DNA of 64,000 nucleotides from Bacteroidales bacterium (GCA_016296345.1 JAEDJL010000001.1:1-64000), one strand, 5' to 3'; numbered from the stretch's first letter, positions 1-9,422 are shown. Numbers and translations: made by a program. Notes: generated by a model not told the origin, from the letters alone.

Positions 1-1950
1 GGTGGCAATGCCATAGCTTTGTCGTCGTGGAGCATAATGTCGTCGGGAAGTTACAACAACAACGGAGATACTCCTGCTGCCTTCAATGCCAACGAACGAA
101 GCCGCCTCGGTTGGCTCTCTTTGGACACCTTGAACCTTGCAGGGACTTATTCGCTGTATGCAATCACCGACTCCAATCGAGCTTACATCATTACAACCCC
201 ATACGAAGACGAGTACTTCATTTTGGAGAACAGAAGGCAGGCGTCTTGGGACGCTTACATTCCTGCAAGCGGAATGTTGATATACCACATCAAGAACACA
301 GGAGATTATTGCATCAACTGCGACCCTGCCTTTCAAAGATGCGACATCGAGGAAGCCGATGCCAACGAAACCTTGGCAAGTGTGAGCCGAGATGTTTTCC
401 CCTCACCGTTTTGTAACAACTTCTTTACCGACTATGCCGAGCCGAACAGCCGCCTTTGGAGCGGAGAACAGCTTGATAAACCGATAACCAATATCACAAG
501 AGACACCATAAGCTCGGTTGTGAGCTTCGACTTTTTGCAGCCCGACAGCTCTGCATTTATCAAAACTCTCAATTCGGCAGAGTTTCTCTCGACAATATCG
601 GTGCGATTGAAGGCATACGAATACTATGAGGGCTTGCACGACTATTCTCTAAAAGGATTTGCGATAGACACTCAAAGCAATTTTGCAACACAGAGCTTTG
701 TTGCTGCAACAAGTGTGAGCAACGATACACTGATATGTGAGTTGAGTGGCTTGAACTACCTTACTACCTATTATTATAGGGCAGCCTACGTTGGCGAAAC
801 GGACACTGTTTATGGCACATCTTACTATTTCTCGACACGAGACGGACAACCAATCTTGAAAACAGAGCAGGCAAGCAACATAACGCTCAATTCGATGAGA
901 GTAGGTGGCAAAAAACTTATCGAAGGCGACTATCCCGTGATAGAATACGGCATTTGCTATGACACAATGCCCGCTCCGACAATAGACAACAACCATATAA
1001 GTTTCCAAGGAGACTTTACGACCTTCTCAACCGAGATAAGCGGTTTGCAACAAGCCACAAAGTACTACTTTGTAACCTATTGCAAAACAATTTTGGGTAC
1101 AAAGTATGCAACACAAGCCTATGCCACCACGCTCTATGTGCCGATAGAGAACAATGAGATTGCGGCAGAGATGTCGGGTTGCGAGGGAGATGTGTTCGGA
1201 ACGATAACAGGCTCTCAGCCTTCGGCAGGTCAGGGTAACTTTACCTACCTTTGGCAGCAAAAAACGCAAGGCTCTTCATGGCAGGAGGCACAAAACGACA
1301 ACACTTTCAAAGATTATGTGGTAGGAGAGTTGAATGAGCCGACTTCATTCAGGCGAATAGTGTTCTCATACGCCATTAAGGACACAAGCAACGTGATAAA
1401 CGTCGAAGTAAAACAATCGAAGGGTGGCAAAATAAAAGCCAAAACAGACTGGTTAAGCTCCGAAACCGACACCCTTTCGCTTGTCAAAAACATAGGAACG
1501 ATACTTTCGTGGCAACACTCTGCCGACAGCCTTTCGTGGAGCGGCATAAACGCTCCTGCCGACAGCTCGATAGCATACACTCCGGGCTTTTCGGACAGCG
1601 TATATCTCAGAGTGGCAGTGCAATTGGAGCAATGTCCGATTGCCTATTCGGAAGTCGCAAAGATATATGTGCAACATGATGTTTCCCTTGACGAGATTAA
1701 ACCGGAAGAACTTTATGTTGTCTATCCTAATCCGGCGAGTGATTTTGTCAAGATAGACAATAAGCAAGGTAAAACGCAGTGTTGTTCGCTCTATGACGTT
1801 CAATCGAAAAAGCTCTTTGAGGACTGCTTCTCCTCAATGACCTATCTGTTGGACATTTCTTGCTATCCGAACGGAGTATATCTTATTAAGATAGAAGACA
1901 ATCTGAGCAAAGAGACATACGTTATTAAGTTAGTAGTAAGCAGATATTAA
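1..1950 (+). CDS. M6 family metalloprotease, C-terminal part (5' truncated), T9SS cargo
   Basis: The gene enters from the left edge: the frame is open from base 1, before any plausible start. The first residues (SWSIMSSGSYNNNG) match the Met-turn region that follows the zinc site in M6 proteases; the same segment in the next gene reads GDWDLMASGSYMNN. So the catalytic HExxH half lies off-window. After the protease core come fibronectin-like beta domains and an Ig-like domain also present in the other two M6 proteins here (the GNFTYLWQQK region). The end is a T9SS type A sorting domain (YPNPASDFVKI ... GVYLIKI). This predicts export through the outer membrane and surface attachment or release. 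It lies 80 bp upstream of a paralogue, and I see no clear promoter between them, so cotranscription is plausible. Protease assignment is by paralogy; the sorting domain is directly visible. Confidence 0.85.
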   Translation, partial: GGNAIALSSWSIMSSGSYNNNGDTPAAFNANERSRLGWLSLDTLNLAGTYSLYAITDSNRAYIITTPYEDEYFILENRRQASWDAYIPASGMLIYHIKNTGDYCINCDPAFQRCDIEEADANETLASVSRDVFPSPFCNNFFTDYAEPNSRLWSGEQLDKPITNITRDTISSVVSFDFLQPDSSAFIKTLNSAEFLSTISVRLKAYEYYEGLHDYSLKGFAIDTQSNFATQSFVAATSVSNDTLICELSGLNYLTTYYYRAAYVGETDTVYGTSYYFSTRDGQPILKTEQASNITLNSMRVGGKKLIEGDYPVIEYGICYDTMPAPTIDNNHISFQGDFTTFSTEISGLQQATKYYFVTYCKTILGTKYATQAYATTLYVPIENNEIAAEMSGCEGDVFGTITGSQPSAGQGNFTYLWQQKTQGSSWQEAQNDNTFKDYVVGELNEPTSFRRIVFSYAIKDTSNVINVEVKQSKGGKIKAKTDWLSSETDTLSLVKNIGTILSWQHSADSLSWSGINAPADSSIAYTPGFSDSVYLRVAVQLEQCPIAYSEVAKIYVQHDVSLDEIKPEELYVVYPNPASDFVKIDNKQGKTQCCSLYDVQSKKLFEDCFSSMTYLLDISCYPNGVYLIKIEDNLSKETYVIKLVVSRY

Positions 1951-2030
1951 AAATATCAATGTGATTTCAAATACCGAAACAACGACAAACCACGTTCTTA
2001 GAAAGAAAACAAAAAAACAAACAATAAACA

Positions 2031-5027
2031 ATGAGAAAGAATTTACTAAAAACGATGATGCTTTTGTTGCTGATGGCAGTCGGCAGCGTGGCATTTGCCA
2101 TTCCGGCAAAAAGAGAGGCTGTAACAATACGCCAGCCTAACGGTAAAATGCTTACTTTCGTCCTCGGAGGAGACGAAAGTGTGAATTGGGCAAAAACCAT
2201 AGACCAATACACATTGGTGAGAAACCAAGAAGGCTTCTTCACTTACGGAATTTTGGACGAAAACGGCGACCTTGTTGCTTCAAAGTACTTGGCTGCAAAC
2301 GCCAATGAACGTTCTGCCGATGAGATAGCATTTTTGGCTACACTGCCTGTCAATCTTTTCTATTCGGCACGACAAATCGAGCAGATGAAACTCACATCTC
2401 CTGCCGCAATGGTGTCGGACGACAGCAAGTATCCTTCATTGGGAACGGTGAAATTGTTGGTAATACTTGTAGGATTTAGCGATTTGCCTTTCACATACAC
2501 CAATCAAGACTTTGTAAACCTTGTAAGCCAAGACAATTACAACGGAACAGGTTCGGTGAAAGACTATTACAGAGACAATTCCGACGGACAATTCATCATG
2601 GATATTGATGTTGCAGGACCATACACTCTTCCTAATCCGATGTCATACTATGGCGGCAATCAGGGAGGCTATCACGATGCAAACATAGCTTACTTTGTTT
2701 CGCACGCAATCAACGCCGCAGATGCCGATGTGAACTATGCCGACTATGACAACGACGGCGATAACAAGGTCGATGCCATTCATATCATCTTTGCAGGCAC
2801 TCCCGAGTCTTCGACGGGAAATGCAAACGAGATTTGGCCGCACCGAAGCAATGTCGCTAACAGCATAATCAAAGACGGGGTGCGTTTCAGTGCTTACTCT
2901 TGCTCGGCAGAGAAGAGAAACTCCGTTGCAATGGACGGAATTGGAACAATATGCCATGAGTTTGGTCATGTGTTGGGATTTCCTGACTTTTACGACACCG
3001 ACTATGAGGGTTCTGGCGGAAATTCTTACACTCCGGGCGACTGGGATTTGATGGCAAGCGGCTCTTATATGAACAACAGTGCAACACCTGTGGGATTGTC
3101 TGCAATGGAAAGGTGGATTGCAAATTGGTTTGACTTTGATACCCTTACCACAACAAGAGAAAATATTTACCTTCCTGCAATCAATTCGTTCGATACCACC
3201 GTTGCATACTACATTCCTTTGACAAACAACGAGGGATTTGTGGTCGAAAACAGAAAAAAGACCGAATGGGACAACTATCTTCCCGGCGAGGGAATGATGA
3301 TATACCATTGCGATTGGAACAAAATCAACCCTTGGTTTACTTCGGGCAGCAACAATATCAACGTAAACCCTAACGACAGAGGTTATTTCGTGCGTCCTGC
3401 TTCGGGAGTCGATGCAGATGCAGAGTCAAACCGCGCCCCATTCCCGGGAGCTACCGGAAAAACTAACTTTACCGACGAAACAACGCCTGCTTCCACCCTC
3501 AAAAACGGAACATTGACCGGAAAACCGATAACAAACATACGTTTTGACAACGACAGTGTGATGAGGTTCAACTTCATGTCTGTTTTGCCGGCAGTAATCA
3601 CCGACAGCGTAAGCTCATCTTCAATAACCTCCTTGTCAGCTTTGGTTTGGGGAAGCATAGTATATGAACCTGCTGCAACAGAAGATGCAATCACCGAAAG
3701 AGGAATTGTTTGGAGTTTGAGTGCAGAAGACCTTGACAACATGACAGAAGCAAACATCACCGTAGTTCCTTCAGATTCCACAGGAAGAGTGTTCTCTGCT
3801 TTGCTGACTTCCCTTTCTCCAAGCTCGACAATATACTTTAAGGCATACGCAACAAATGCCAACGGAACAGTATATGGACAACGTTCTCAGTTTACCACTG
3901 TCAGCGGTTTGGGAACAATAGTTACCAGAGTGGCAAGCAATGTGGGTAACAGCTCTGCAACGGTTGAAGCCAATTTGACATCGTTGGGCGACGGCGAATT
4001 TGTTGCCAAAGGATTTACCTTCACAACCGATGCAAACGAGAACCCCGATATTGACGGCAATATGGTATATGTTTCCACCGACTCCGAATTGGGAGCATTC
4101 ACCTACACCATCGACACCCTTTCGGAAGGCGTGAGATACTATTACAGAGCATACCTTACCACAACCATAGGAACTGTCTATGGAATAAAGAGAAACTTCC
4201 AAACAACCTATCCTGCAATAGAAAACAACACCATAGGCTCAGACCAAGAGTTCTGTGCAGGAGGAACACCTGCCCTTTTGGTCGGAAGCGAACCAACGGG
4301 AGGAAGGGGCAACTTTACCTACCAATGGCAGGAGAAAAAGAAGACAGGAAGTTGGTACAATGCCACTCAGACATCAGACCAACGAGATTACCAACCCGAA
4401 AGTCTTGACGACAGCACATATTACCGCCGAATAGTAATCTCAAACGGACTAATCAGAGACACAAGTAACACTGTTTTGATGAACGTCTTGGTATCAAGAG
4501 GAGGCAAAATCACCAAAACAGTGGGCGACACAATCAATCTCGGAGCTACAACAGGCACACTCAAATTGCAATCCTACAGAGGAACGATATTGGATTGGGA
4601 ACGCCAGATTGACAATCAGGCATGGGAAAGCATAGGCAACACAACAACAACCTATACCGAGACACCGCAAACCGAAGCAATGTATTCGTACAGAGCAAGA
4701 GTTCAACTCTCCACTTGTCCTGAGGACTATTCGACCGAAGTATCTATATATGTGAAAGACAACTCCTCGTTGCAAGATGTGGCAAACGACTTTACGTTTG
4801 AAGTCTCTCCAAACCCTGCAAGCTCATATCTTACAATCACCACACCGTTTGCCAATGCTCAAACAGTGAGAATAGTAAACACATTGGGTCAGGTGGTATA
4901 TCAAGCAGATAACTGCAAGAGCGAAAACATGAGAATTGACCTTGGAGGATTTGACAACGGAACTTACTTCCTTACAGTGATTTCTGAAGGCAGACAATCG
5001 ACAAAGCAAATAATCGTAAACAAATAA
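2031..5027 (+). CDS. M6 family metalloprotease with T9SS sorting domain
   Basis: 998-residue secreted zinc endopeptidase. It has an N-terminal Sec signal peptide (hydrophobic run about residues 9-23, ending VAFA). The propeptide-like region contains the GGDESVNWAKTIDQYTL stretch typical of this group. The zinc motif HEFGH is at residues 309-313, followed by GFPDFYD, and the Met-turn region is GDWDLMASGSY. The second half holds beta-sandwich domains (fibronectin-like and Ig-like) shared with the neighbouring paralogue. The C-terminus is a T9SS type A sorting domain (SPNPASSYLTI ... NGTYFLTVI). M6 proteases of this kind are secreted, and some act on host proteins, but the substrate here is unknown. 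The start is the ATG before the signal peptide. ridA follows 15 bp after the stop. Confidence 0.93.
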   Translation: MRKNLLKTMMLLLLMAVGSVAFAIPAKREAVTIRQPNGKMLTFVLGGDESVNWAKTIDQYTLVRNQEGFFTYGILDENGDLVASKYLAANANERSADEIAFLATLPVNLFYSARQIEQMKLTSPAAMVSDDSKYPSLGTVKLLVILVGFSDLPFTYTNQDFVNLVSQDNYNGTGSVKDYYRDNSDGQFIMDIDVAGPYTLPNPMSYYGGNQGGYHDANIAYFVSHAINAADADVNYADYDNDGDNKVDAIHIIFAGTPESSTGNANEIWPHRSNVANSIIKDGVRFSAYSCSAEKRNSVAMDGIGTICHEFGHVLGFPDFYDTDYEGSGGNSYTPGDWDLMASGSYMNNSATPVGLSAMERWIANWFDFDTLTTTRENIYLPAINSFDTTVAYYIPLTNNEGFVVENRKKTEWDNYLPGEGMMIYHCDWNKINPWFTSGSNNINVNPNDRGYFVRPASGVDADAESNRAPFPGATGKTNFTDETTPASTLKNGTLTGKPITNIRFDNDSVMRFNFMSVLPAVITDSVSSSSITSLSALVWGSIVYEPAATEDAITERGIVWSLSAEDLDNMTEANITVVPSDSTGRVFSALLTSLSPSSTIYFKAYATNANGTVYGQRSQFTTVSGLGTIVTRVASNVGNSSATVEANLTSLGDGEFVAKGFTFTTDANENPDIDGNMVYVSTDSELGAFTYTIDTLSEGVRYYYRAYLTTTIGTVYGIKRNFQTTYPAIENNTIGSDQEFCAGGTPALLVGSEPTGGRGNFTYQWQEKKKTGSWYNATQTSDQRDYQPESLDDSTYYRRIVISNGLIRDTSNTVLMNVLVSRGGKITKTVGDTINLGATTGTLKLQSYRGTILDWERQIDNQAWESIGNTTTTYTETPQTEAMYSYRARVQLSTCPEDYSTEVSIYVKDNSSLQDVANDFTFEVSPNPASSYLTITTPFANAQTVRIVNTLGQVVYQADNCKSENMRIDLGGFDNGTYFLTVISEGRQSTKQIIVNK

Positions 5028-5042
5028 AAACACAAAGAAACA

Positions 5043-5423
5043 ATGAACAAAGTAATCAACACACCCAAAGCACCAAAAGCCATAGGACCATACAGTCAGG
5101 CAATTTTGGCAGGAAACGGAATGTTGTTCATCTCGGGACAAATACCTGTAAATCCTGAAACAGGCAAAGTGCCTGAAACAATCACCGAACAAACAGAACA
5201 AGTCTTCAAGAACATAGAAGCAATATTGACCGAGGCAGGATACAGCTTCAAAGACGTTGTGAAGACCACTTGTTTGTTGAACTCTATGGACGACTTTGCA
5301 GCAATGAACGAAGTATATGCCAAATACTACAACGAAATGTTGCCTGCAAGAGCTGCATACGCAGTCGAGAAACTTCCTATGGGAGTTTTGGTCGAAATAG
5401 AAACCATTGCATACAAAGGATAG
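5043..5423 (+). CDS. ridA: RidA family reactive intermediate (imine/enamine) deaminase
   Basis: 126 residues, the usual length for RidA/YjgF/UK114. These cytosolic trimers hydrolyse reactive enamines and imines such as 2-aminoacrylate made by PLP enzymes. Family hallmarks are visible: GPYSQA near the N-terminus, FISGQIP, and the C-terminal [20 protein letters not shown] block, which carries the catalytic Arg (of PARAA) and the conserved Glu. It starts 15 bp after the M6 protease stop, so it may be read from the same transcript, and is closed by a strong intrinsic terminator. There is no functional link to the proteases beyond position. Confidence 0.96.
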   Translation: MNKVINTPKAPKAIGPYSQAILAGNGMLFISGQIPVNPETGKVPETITEQTEQVFKNIEAILTEAGYSFKDVVKTTCLLNSMDDFAAMNEVYAKYYNEMLPARAAYAVEKLPMGVLVEIETIAYKG

Positions 5424-5445
5424 TCTTATCTATTGACTGATTATC

Positions 5446-5477
5446 AAGGTCGGTGAACTTCTCACCGACCTTTTTTT
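5446..5477 (+). terminator. Rho-independent terminator after ridA
   Basis: Perfect 11-bp stem AAGGTCGGTGA / TCACCGACCTT (5446-5456 with 5462-5472) with a 5-base loop, followed by T7. The T run is only on the plus strand, so it ends the ridA transcript. It lies in the convergent gap before the Fur-family gene. Confidence 0.93.
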
Positions 5478-5483
5478 GTTCTT

Positions 5484-5918
5484 TTAGCCCTGCTCGGACT
5501 TTTTAGAACACTTGGGACACAACCCTTTTATCACATAGTTGAAACAGCGAGGACGAAAGCCGTCGGGAATATCGACCATGGGAACACTTACATTCTCCAA
5601 ACAATAAGTCTCCTTGCAATGTTCACAATAGAAATGAGTGTGTTGGTCAGAAAGGTTGCAGTGCGTCAGGCTGTGGCACAGCTCATATTTTACCGAACGG
5701 CTGCCGTCTTCAATCGGGTGAACGACATCCTTTTCGGAAAATAGTCTGAGCGTTCTGAAAATGCTTGCCTTATCCAATGTGAAACCCGACAGCACTTCCA
5801 AATCGGCAAGACTGACAGGGTGCGAAGCCTTTATCAACTCTCTCAATACAAGGATACGATTGGACGTAGGCTTGACTTGTTTGGCATTCAAAATATGTTC
5901 TATCTCCGTATTATCCAT
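5484..5918 (-). CDS. Fur family metal-responsive transcriptional repressor
   Basis: 144 residues, a typical Fur/Zur/PerR length. The N-terminal winged helix is seen in the VKPTSNRILVLRELIKA and DKASIFRTLRLFSEKDVVH segments. The C-terminal dimerisation domain has a His-rich strand (DQHTHFYCEHC) and two CxxC pairs (CEHC, CPKC) expected to hold a structural zinc. The gene is divergent from a Zn/Cd-type P1B ATPase, with a TGCAA-N5-TTGCA dyad in the shared intergenic region, which suggests it controls the exporter and perhaps itself. Some Bacteroidota Fur proteins sense zinc, others iron or peroxide. The context favours a zinc or toxic-metal sensor, but the ligand cannot be told from sequence alone. 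Confidence 0.9.
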   Translation of the reverse strand: MDNTEIEHILNAKQVKPTSNRILVLRELIKASHPVSLADLEVLSGFTLDKASIFRTLRLFSEKDVVHPIEDGSRSVKYELCHSLTHCNLSDQHTHFYCEHCKETYCLENVSVPMVDIPDGFRPRCFNYVIKGLCPKCSKKSEQG

Positions 5919-6025
5919 AATCTGATTGTTTCGATAAAGTTTCTCCTATTTGACAACCCTTTTGCGGAAAAGATTACAAACTATCATACAAAGAATGCGA
6001 CATTTGATAAAGCCGCAAGCAAAAA

Positions 6026-6042
6026 TTGCAAACAAGTTGCAT
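6026..6042. promoter_or_regulatory. Candidate operator (dyad TGCAA-N5-TTGCA) for the Fur-family regulator
   Basis: A 15-bp dyad, TGCAA ACAAG TTGCA (6027-6041), lies just upstream of the exporter -7 box at 6054, where a bound repressor would block RNA polymerase. Fur-family proteins bind A/T-rich dyads of this size. The assignment to the neighbouring regulator is inference from position. Confidence 0.5.
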
Positions 6043-6053
6043 GAAATAACTCC

Positions 6054-6061
6054 TAATTTTG
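6054..6061 (+). promoter_or_regulatory. -7 promoter element of the metal exporter
   Basis: TAATTTTG matches the Bacteroidota TAnnTTTG -7 consensus 31 bp before the chosen ATG. No good TTTG is found at the ideal distance; the operator candidate occupies that stretch. The element also shows that a TTG at 6059 cannot be the gene start. Confidence 0.65.
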
Positions 6062-6091
6062 CACCGAATTAAAACAAAAAAACACACAGAT

Positions 6092-8002
6092 ATGAACAGA
6101 GAACAACGCATTATGCTTTCAAGGATTATCATCTCGGTGGTGATAACCGTCGGTTTGTTGATTGTCAATCCCCAAGGTTACATAAGATTGGCACTATATC
6201 TTGCACTCTATCTTTTTATCGGTTGCGACATATTAAAAGAAGCAGCCTGCGGAATAGTCAGAGGCAGGGTGTTTGACGAAAATTTCCTTATGGCGATTGC
6301 AACAGTGGGAGCTTTTGCTCTTGCCTTGTACGAAAGAAGTGGCGACTATTTGGAAGCTGTTGCAGTGATGCTCTTTTACCAAACAGGCGAATTTTTTCAA
6401 AGTTATGCCGTTGGAAAGAGCCGTCGCAACATTTCCGAACTGATGAATATTCGTCCCGATTATGCCAACATAGAGCAAGAAGGCAACATTGTCAAAGTTT
6501 CGCCCGAAGAGGTGGCAGTCGGTCAGACCATTATCGTACAACCCGGCGAAAAAGTGCCAATAGACGGAGTGGTTATTTCGGGAGAATCCTCTCTTGATAC
6601 CTCAGCCCTCAGCGGAGAGTCCCTTCCCCAAGAAGTCAGAGCAGGCGATGAAATCATAAGTGGAAGCATCAACATTTCGGGAGTGCTGAACGTTCGCACC
6701 ACAAGGGAGTTTGGCAATTCGACAGTCTCAAAAATCATGCACCTTGTGGAAGATTCGGCATCAAGAAAATCCAAGTCAGAAGACTTTATTGCCAAATTTG
6801 CCCGAGTATATACCCCTGCGGTATGTTGCGGAGCTTTGGCACTTGCACTGCTGCCGCCTTTGTTTCTCATTGTTTTTGCAGGAGAGGCATTGAGTTTTGC
6901 AACCTTTGGCTCGTGGGCTTATCGTGCCTTGGTCTTCCTTGTAATCAGCTGTCCTTGTGCCTTGGTTGTCAGCATACCATTGTCATTCTTTGCAGGAATC
7001 GGGGGTGCAAGCCGAAGCGGAGTGCTTGTCAAAGGAGCCAACATCTTGGAAACACTCTCCAAAGTCAAGACCGTAGTGTTTGACAAGACGGGAACTCTGA
7101 CCAAGGGAGTGTTTGAAGTCATTGCCTGCCACAACTCAGAAGACCAAGACGCACTCTCGGAGAAAGAACGGCTGTTGGAATATGCAGCCCTTGCCGAGTG
7201 TTCCTCCTCTCACCCCATAGCCAAATCGCTGCAACAAGCATACGGACAAACTCTTGACAGAAGCCGCATCAGTCAAATCAAGGAAGTAAGCGGCAAAGGG
7301 ATTATTGCCACCATTGACAATAAGTCGGTGGCAGTCGGGAATGATAAATTGATGACAGAGCAAGGCGTTATGCCATGTCAATGCAAGAAAGCAGGAACGA
7401 TTGTTCACCTTTCTGTCGAGGGTAAATACCTCGGGCATATAGTATTGGGAGATGTGGTAAAGCCCGAAGCGGCAAAGGCAGTTTCAGACCTTCGCCGGTC
7501 GGGAATTACTCAGACTATCATGCTCACGGGAGACACAAAAGCAGTTGCCGAACAAACCGCCTCTGCACTCGGAATAGACCAAGTATATAGCCGGTTACTG
7601 CCTGCCGACAAGGTATCACAAATAGAACAAATCATCAACGCCCAAAAAGGAGACGCCAAGACAGCCTTTGTGGGAGACGGCATCAACGATGCACCCGTAT
7701 TGTCCAGAGCCGACATAGGCATAGCAATGGGAGCAATGGGAAGCGATGCAGCCATAGAAGCGGCAGATGTGGTACTTATGGACGATGATCCGATGAAAAT
7801 CGGCAAAGCAATACGCATATCACGAAAGTGCCTTCGCATTGTACGAGAAAACATCACCATGGCATTGGGAATAAAAGGCATCTGCATGATATTGGGCATT
7901 GCAGGCATTGTCAATATGTGGCTTGCGATTTTTGCAGACGTGGGAGTTATGATAATTGCCGTATTGAACGCTGTCAGAGCCATGTATGTAAGCAAAGTTT
8001 AG
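6092..8002 (+). CDS. P1B-type heavy-metal-translocating ATPase (Zn/Cd/Pb type)
   Basis: 636 residues from the ATG at 6092; a longer reading would begin inside the promoter. It pumps divalent soft metals out across the inner membrane. Visible motifs: actuator loop SGESLP, the CPC metal-binding motif of the sixth membrane helix at residues 287-289, the phosphorylation site DKTGTLT (Asp331), a nucleotide-domain HP dipeptide (SSHPIA), GDGINDAP, and a last-helix Asp (FADVGV), all as in ZntA/CadA-type pumps. It has no N-terminal HMA (CxxC) domain. The C-terminal half has a short Cys pair (CQC) of unknown meaning. The divergent Fur-family repressor and the dyad operator support metal-induced expression. 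Zn/Cd specificity is inferred from CPC plus the last-helix Asp. Confidence 0.93.
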   Translation: MNREQRIMLSRIIISVVITVGLLIVNPQGYIRLALYLALYLFIGCDILKEAACGIVRGRVFDENFLMAIATVGAFALALYERSGDYLEAVAVMLFYQTGEFFQSYAVGKSRRNISELMNIRPDYANIEQEGNIVKVSPEEVAVGQTIIVQPGEKVPIDGVVISGESSLDTSALSGESLPQEVRAGDEIISGSINISGVLNVRTTREFGNSTVSKIMHLVEDSASRKSKSEDFIAKFARVYTPAVCCGALALALLPPLFLIVFAGEALSFATFGSWAYRALVFLVISCPCALVVSIPLSFFAGIGGASRSGVLVKGANILETLSKVKTVVFDKTGTLTKGVFEVIACHNSEDQDALSEKERLLEYAALAECSSSHPIAKSLQQAYGQTLDRSRISQIKEVSGKGIIATIDNKSVAVGNDKLMTEQGVMPCQCKKAGTIVHLSVEGKYLGHIVLGDVVKPEAAKAVSDLRRSGITQTIMLTGDTKAVAEQTASALGIDQVYSRLLPADKVSQIEQIINAQKGDAKTAFVGDGINDAPVLSRADIGIAMGAMGSDAAIEAADVVLMDDDPMKIGKAIRISRKCLRIVRENITMALGIKGICMILGIAGIVNMWLAIFADVGVMIIAVLNAVRAMYVSKV

Positions 8003-8021
8003 AACAGCCTTTCAGAAAAAT

Positions 8022-8084
8022 AACTCGGCGTTTCATTTGACCAACTTGCCGATTTATTTTGCCAAAACGCCGATTTATTTCGCA
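8022..8084. repeat. 21-bp intergenic repeat array A (three clear units)
   Basis: Three back-to-back units of exactly 21 bp start at 8022, 8043 and 8064. Each carries a CGCCG, TGCCG or CGGCG core followed by an A/T-rich half (for example AAAACGCCGATTTATTT). A weaker unit may begin right after the exporter stop. The array belongs to the family found at six other sites in this window. Confidence 0.85.
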
Positions 8085-8115
8085 AGCAAAAAAGGCGGTA
8101 GTGCTTTTTTTGCTT
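8084..8115 (+). terminator. Probable terminator after the exporter
   Basis: AAGCAAAAAAG pairs with CTTTTTTTGCTT around a short GCGGTAGTG-type loop, giving a T-rich 3' arm. The stem is mostly A-U, so efficiency is uncertain. Confidence 0.45.
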
Positions 8116-8212
8116 TTGGGGTATCGCATTTCAGTTTTCCGATAGAAATTTCTCCCGATTTTTGGGTAATTGTTGCCGCAATTCGGGTAATGGGTTTGGT
8201 GCGATTTGGTTG

Positions 8213-8220
8213 TAATTTTG
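8213..8220 (+). promoter_or_regulatory. -7 promoter element of the hydrolase gene
   Basis: TAATTTTG lies 95 bp before the ATG at 8315. TTTG copies lie upstream (8195-8198, 8205-8208), closer than the usual 17-21 bp spacing, so the -33 element is uncertain. Confidence 0.5.
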
Positions 8221-8314
8221 CATCGAAATAAATCATAAGGGTGCATAAAGCATGAAAGCAGCCGAAAAAGCTTGTTCTGCAAGGCATCTGAAATGATTGA
8301 AAGAAGATGTGGTT

Positions 8315-9373
8315 ATGAGAATTAAAAGTTTGATTACAATTATGGCACTATCAATCTCGATGAATGCACAAGCTCAGACAACAAGCTCTCAGCTTGCTGC
8401 AAAAGAAGAGCTTTGTTTGACAAAGGAGTGGGACAAGACGTTCCCAAAGAGTGATAAGGTGATACATGAGAAGGTTACCTTTGTAAATCGTTTTGGCATT
8501 ACGCTTGCCGCCGACCTCTATCGCCCGAAAACTGCAAGCGAAAAGCTGCCTGCGTTGGCTGTGAGCGGTCCTTTCGGAGCTGTAAAGGAACAGGCGAGCG
8601 GACTTTATGCTCAACATTTGGCAGAAGAGGGTTTTGTTACTCTCGCCTTTGACCCTTCGTTTACGGGCGAGAGCGGAGGCAAACCGAGAAATATTGCATC
8701 GCCGGACATCAATACCGAGGATTTCTCTGCGGCAGTCGATTATCTTATTGGTCGGGAAGATGTTGCAGATGACAAGATTGGCATTGTGGGAATTTGTGGA
8801 TTTGGAGGCTTTGCCGTCAATGCGGCTGCTATGGATACTCGTATCAAGGTTACTATTGCGGTTACTATGTATGACATCAGCCGTTGTACTGCCAACGGAT
8901 ACTATGATGAGGCAGATAATGCGGCAAGTCGCCGGCAGATGCGTAAGAGTTTGAATGCTCAACGCTCCTTGGATATTAAGAATGGCAGATATGAACGCAC
9001 CATAATGAACCCCGAGCCGACAGATGACGCACCGCAATTTATGAAAGACTACTTTGACTACTATAAAACCCGACGTGGTTATCACCCTCGTTCAATCAAT
9101 TCGGGGCAAGGTTGGAATGTAACTTCAAACTTGTCATTTCTCAATGCTCCCATACTTGCATACGCCGACGAGATAGAGAGTGCAGTATTGTTAGTTCACG
9201 GAGAGAAGGCTCATTCTCGCTATTTTAGCGAAGATACTTACAAGAAACTCCGAGGAGATAAGCGTTTGCTTATCGTTCCCGATGCTGTACATTGCGACCT
9301 CTATGACGGAGGAAAAGAAAATGTCATTCCGTGGGACGAGATTGTCAATTTTGTAAAACATTACTTGCAATAG
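8315..9373 (+). CDS. Exported alpha/beta hydrolase (dienelactone-hydrolase-like)
   Basis: 352 residues from the ATG at 8315 (an upstream in-frame TTG at 8297 is less likely). A Sec signal peptide ends in NAQAQ, so the protein should be periplasmic or outside the cell. The fold is an alpha/beta hydrolase: strand-rich N-terminus with LAADLYRPK, a nucleophile elbow GICGFGG, and a late PDAVHCDLYD segment carrying the candidate catalytic His. The nucleophile position is a Cys (residue 161), as in dienelactone hydrolases, not Ser. The substrate is unknown. An AraC-family regulator follows 81 bp downstream in the same direction and may control it. Confidence 0.85.
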   Translation: MRIKSLITIMALSISMNAQAQTTSSQLAAKEELCLTKEWDKTFPKSDKVIHEKVTFVNRFGITLAADLYRPKTASEKLPALAVSGPFGAVKEQASGLYAQHLAEEGFVTLAFDPSFTGESGGKPRNIASPDINTEDFSAAVDYLIGREDVADDKIGIVGICGFGGFAVNAAAMDTRIKVTIAVTMYDISRCTANGYYDEADNAASRRQMRKSLNAQRSLDIKNGRYERTIMNPEPTDDAPQFMKDYFDYYKTRRGYHPRSINSGQGWNVTSNLSFLNAPILAYADEIESAVLLVHGEKAHSRYFSEDTYKKLRGDKRLLIVPDAVHCDLYDGGKENVIPWDEIVNFVKHYLQ

Positions 9374-9414
9374 GGAACAATGATATGAGCGTGAGGGTTT
9401 GAGATTATTTTTTG

Positions 9415-9422
9415 TAATTTTG
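9415..9422 (+). promoter_or_regulatory. -7 promoter element of the AraC-family regulator
   Basis: TAATTTTG 32 bp before the ATG at 9455. The upstream T-rich stretch offers TTTG at 9398-9401, shorter than the usual spacing. Confidence 0.5.

Noticed and set aside
6059..6091. Longer N-terminus of the metal pump starting at a TTG
   Set aside because: The TTG is part of the TAATTTTG -7 box, so it lies upstream of the transcript start. The same reasoning shortened the rnr (40112), AraC (41781) and ATPase (31060) starts.
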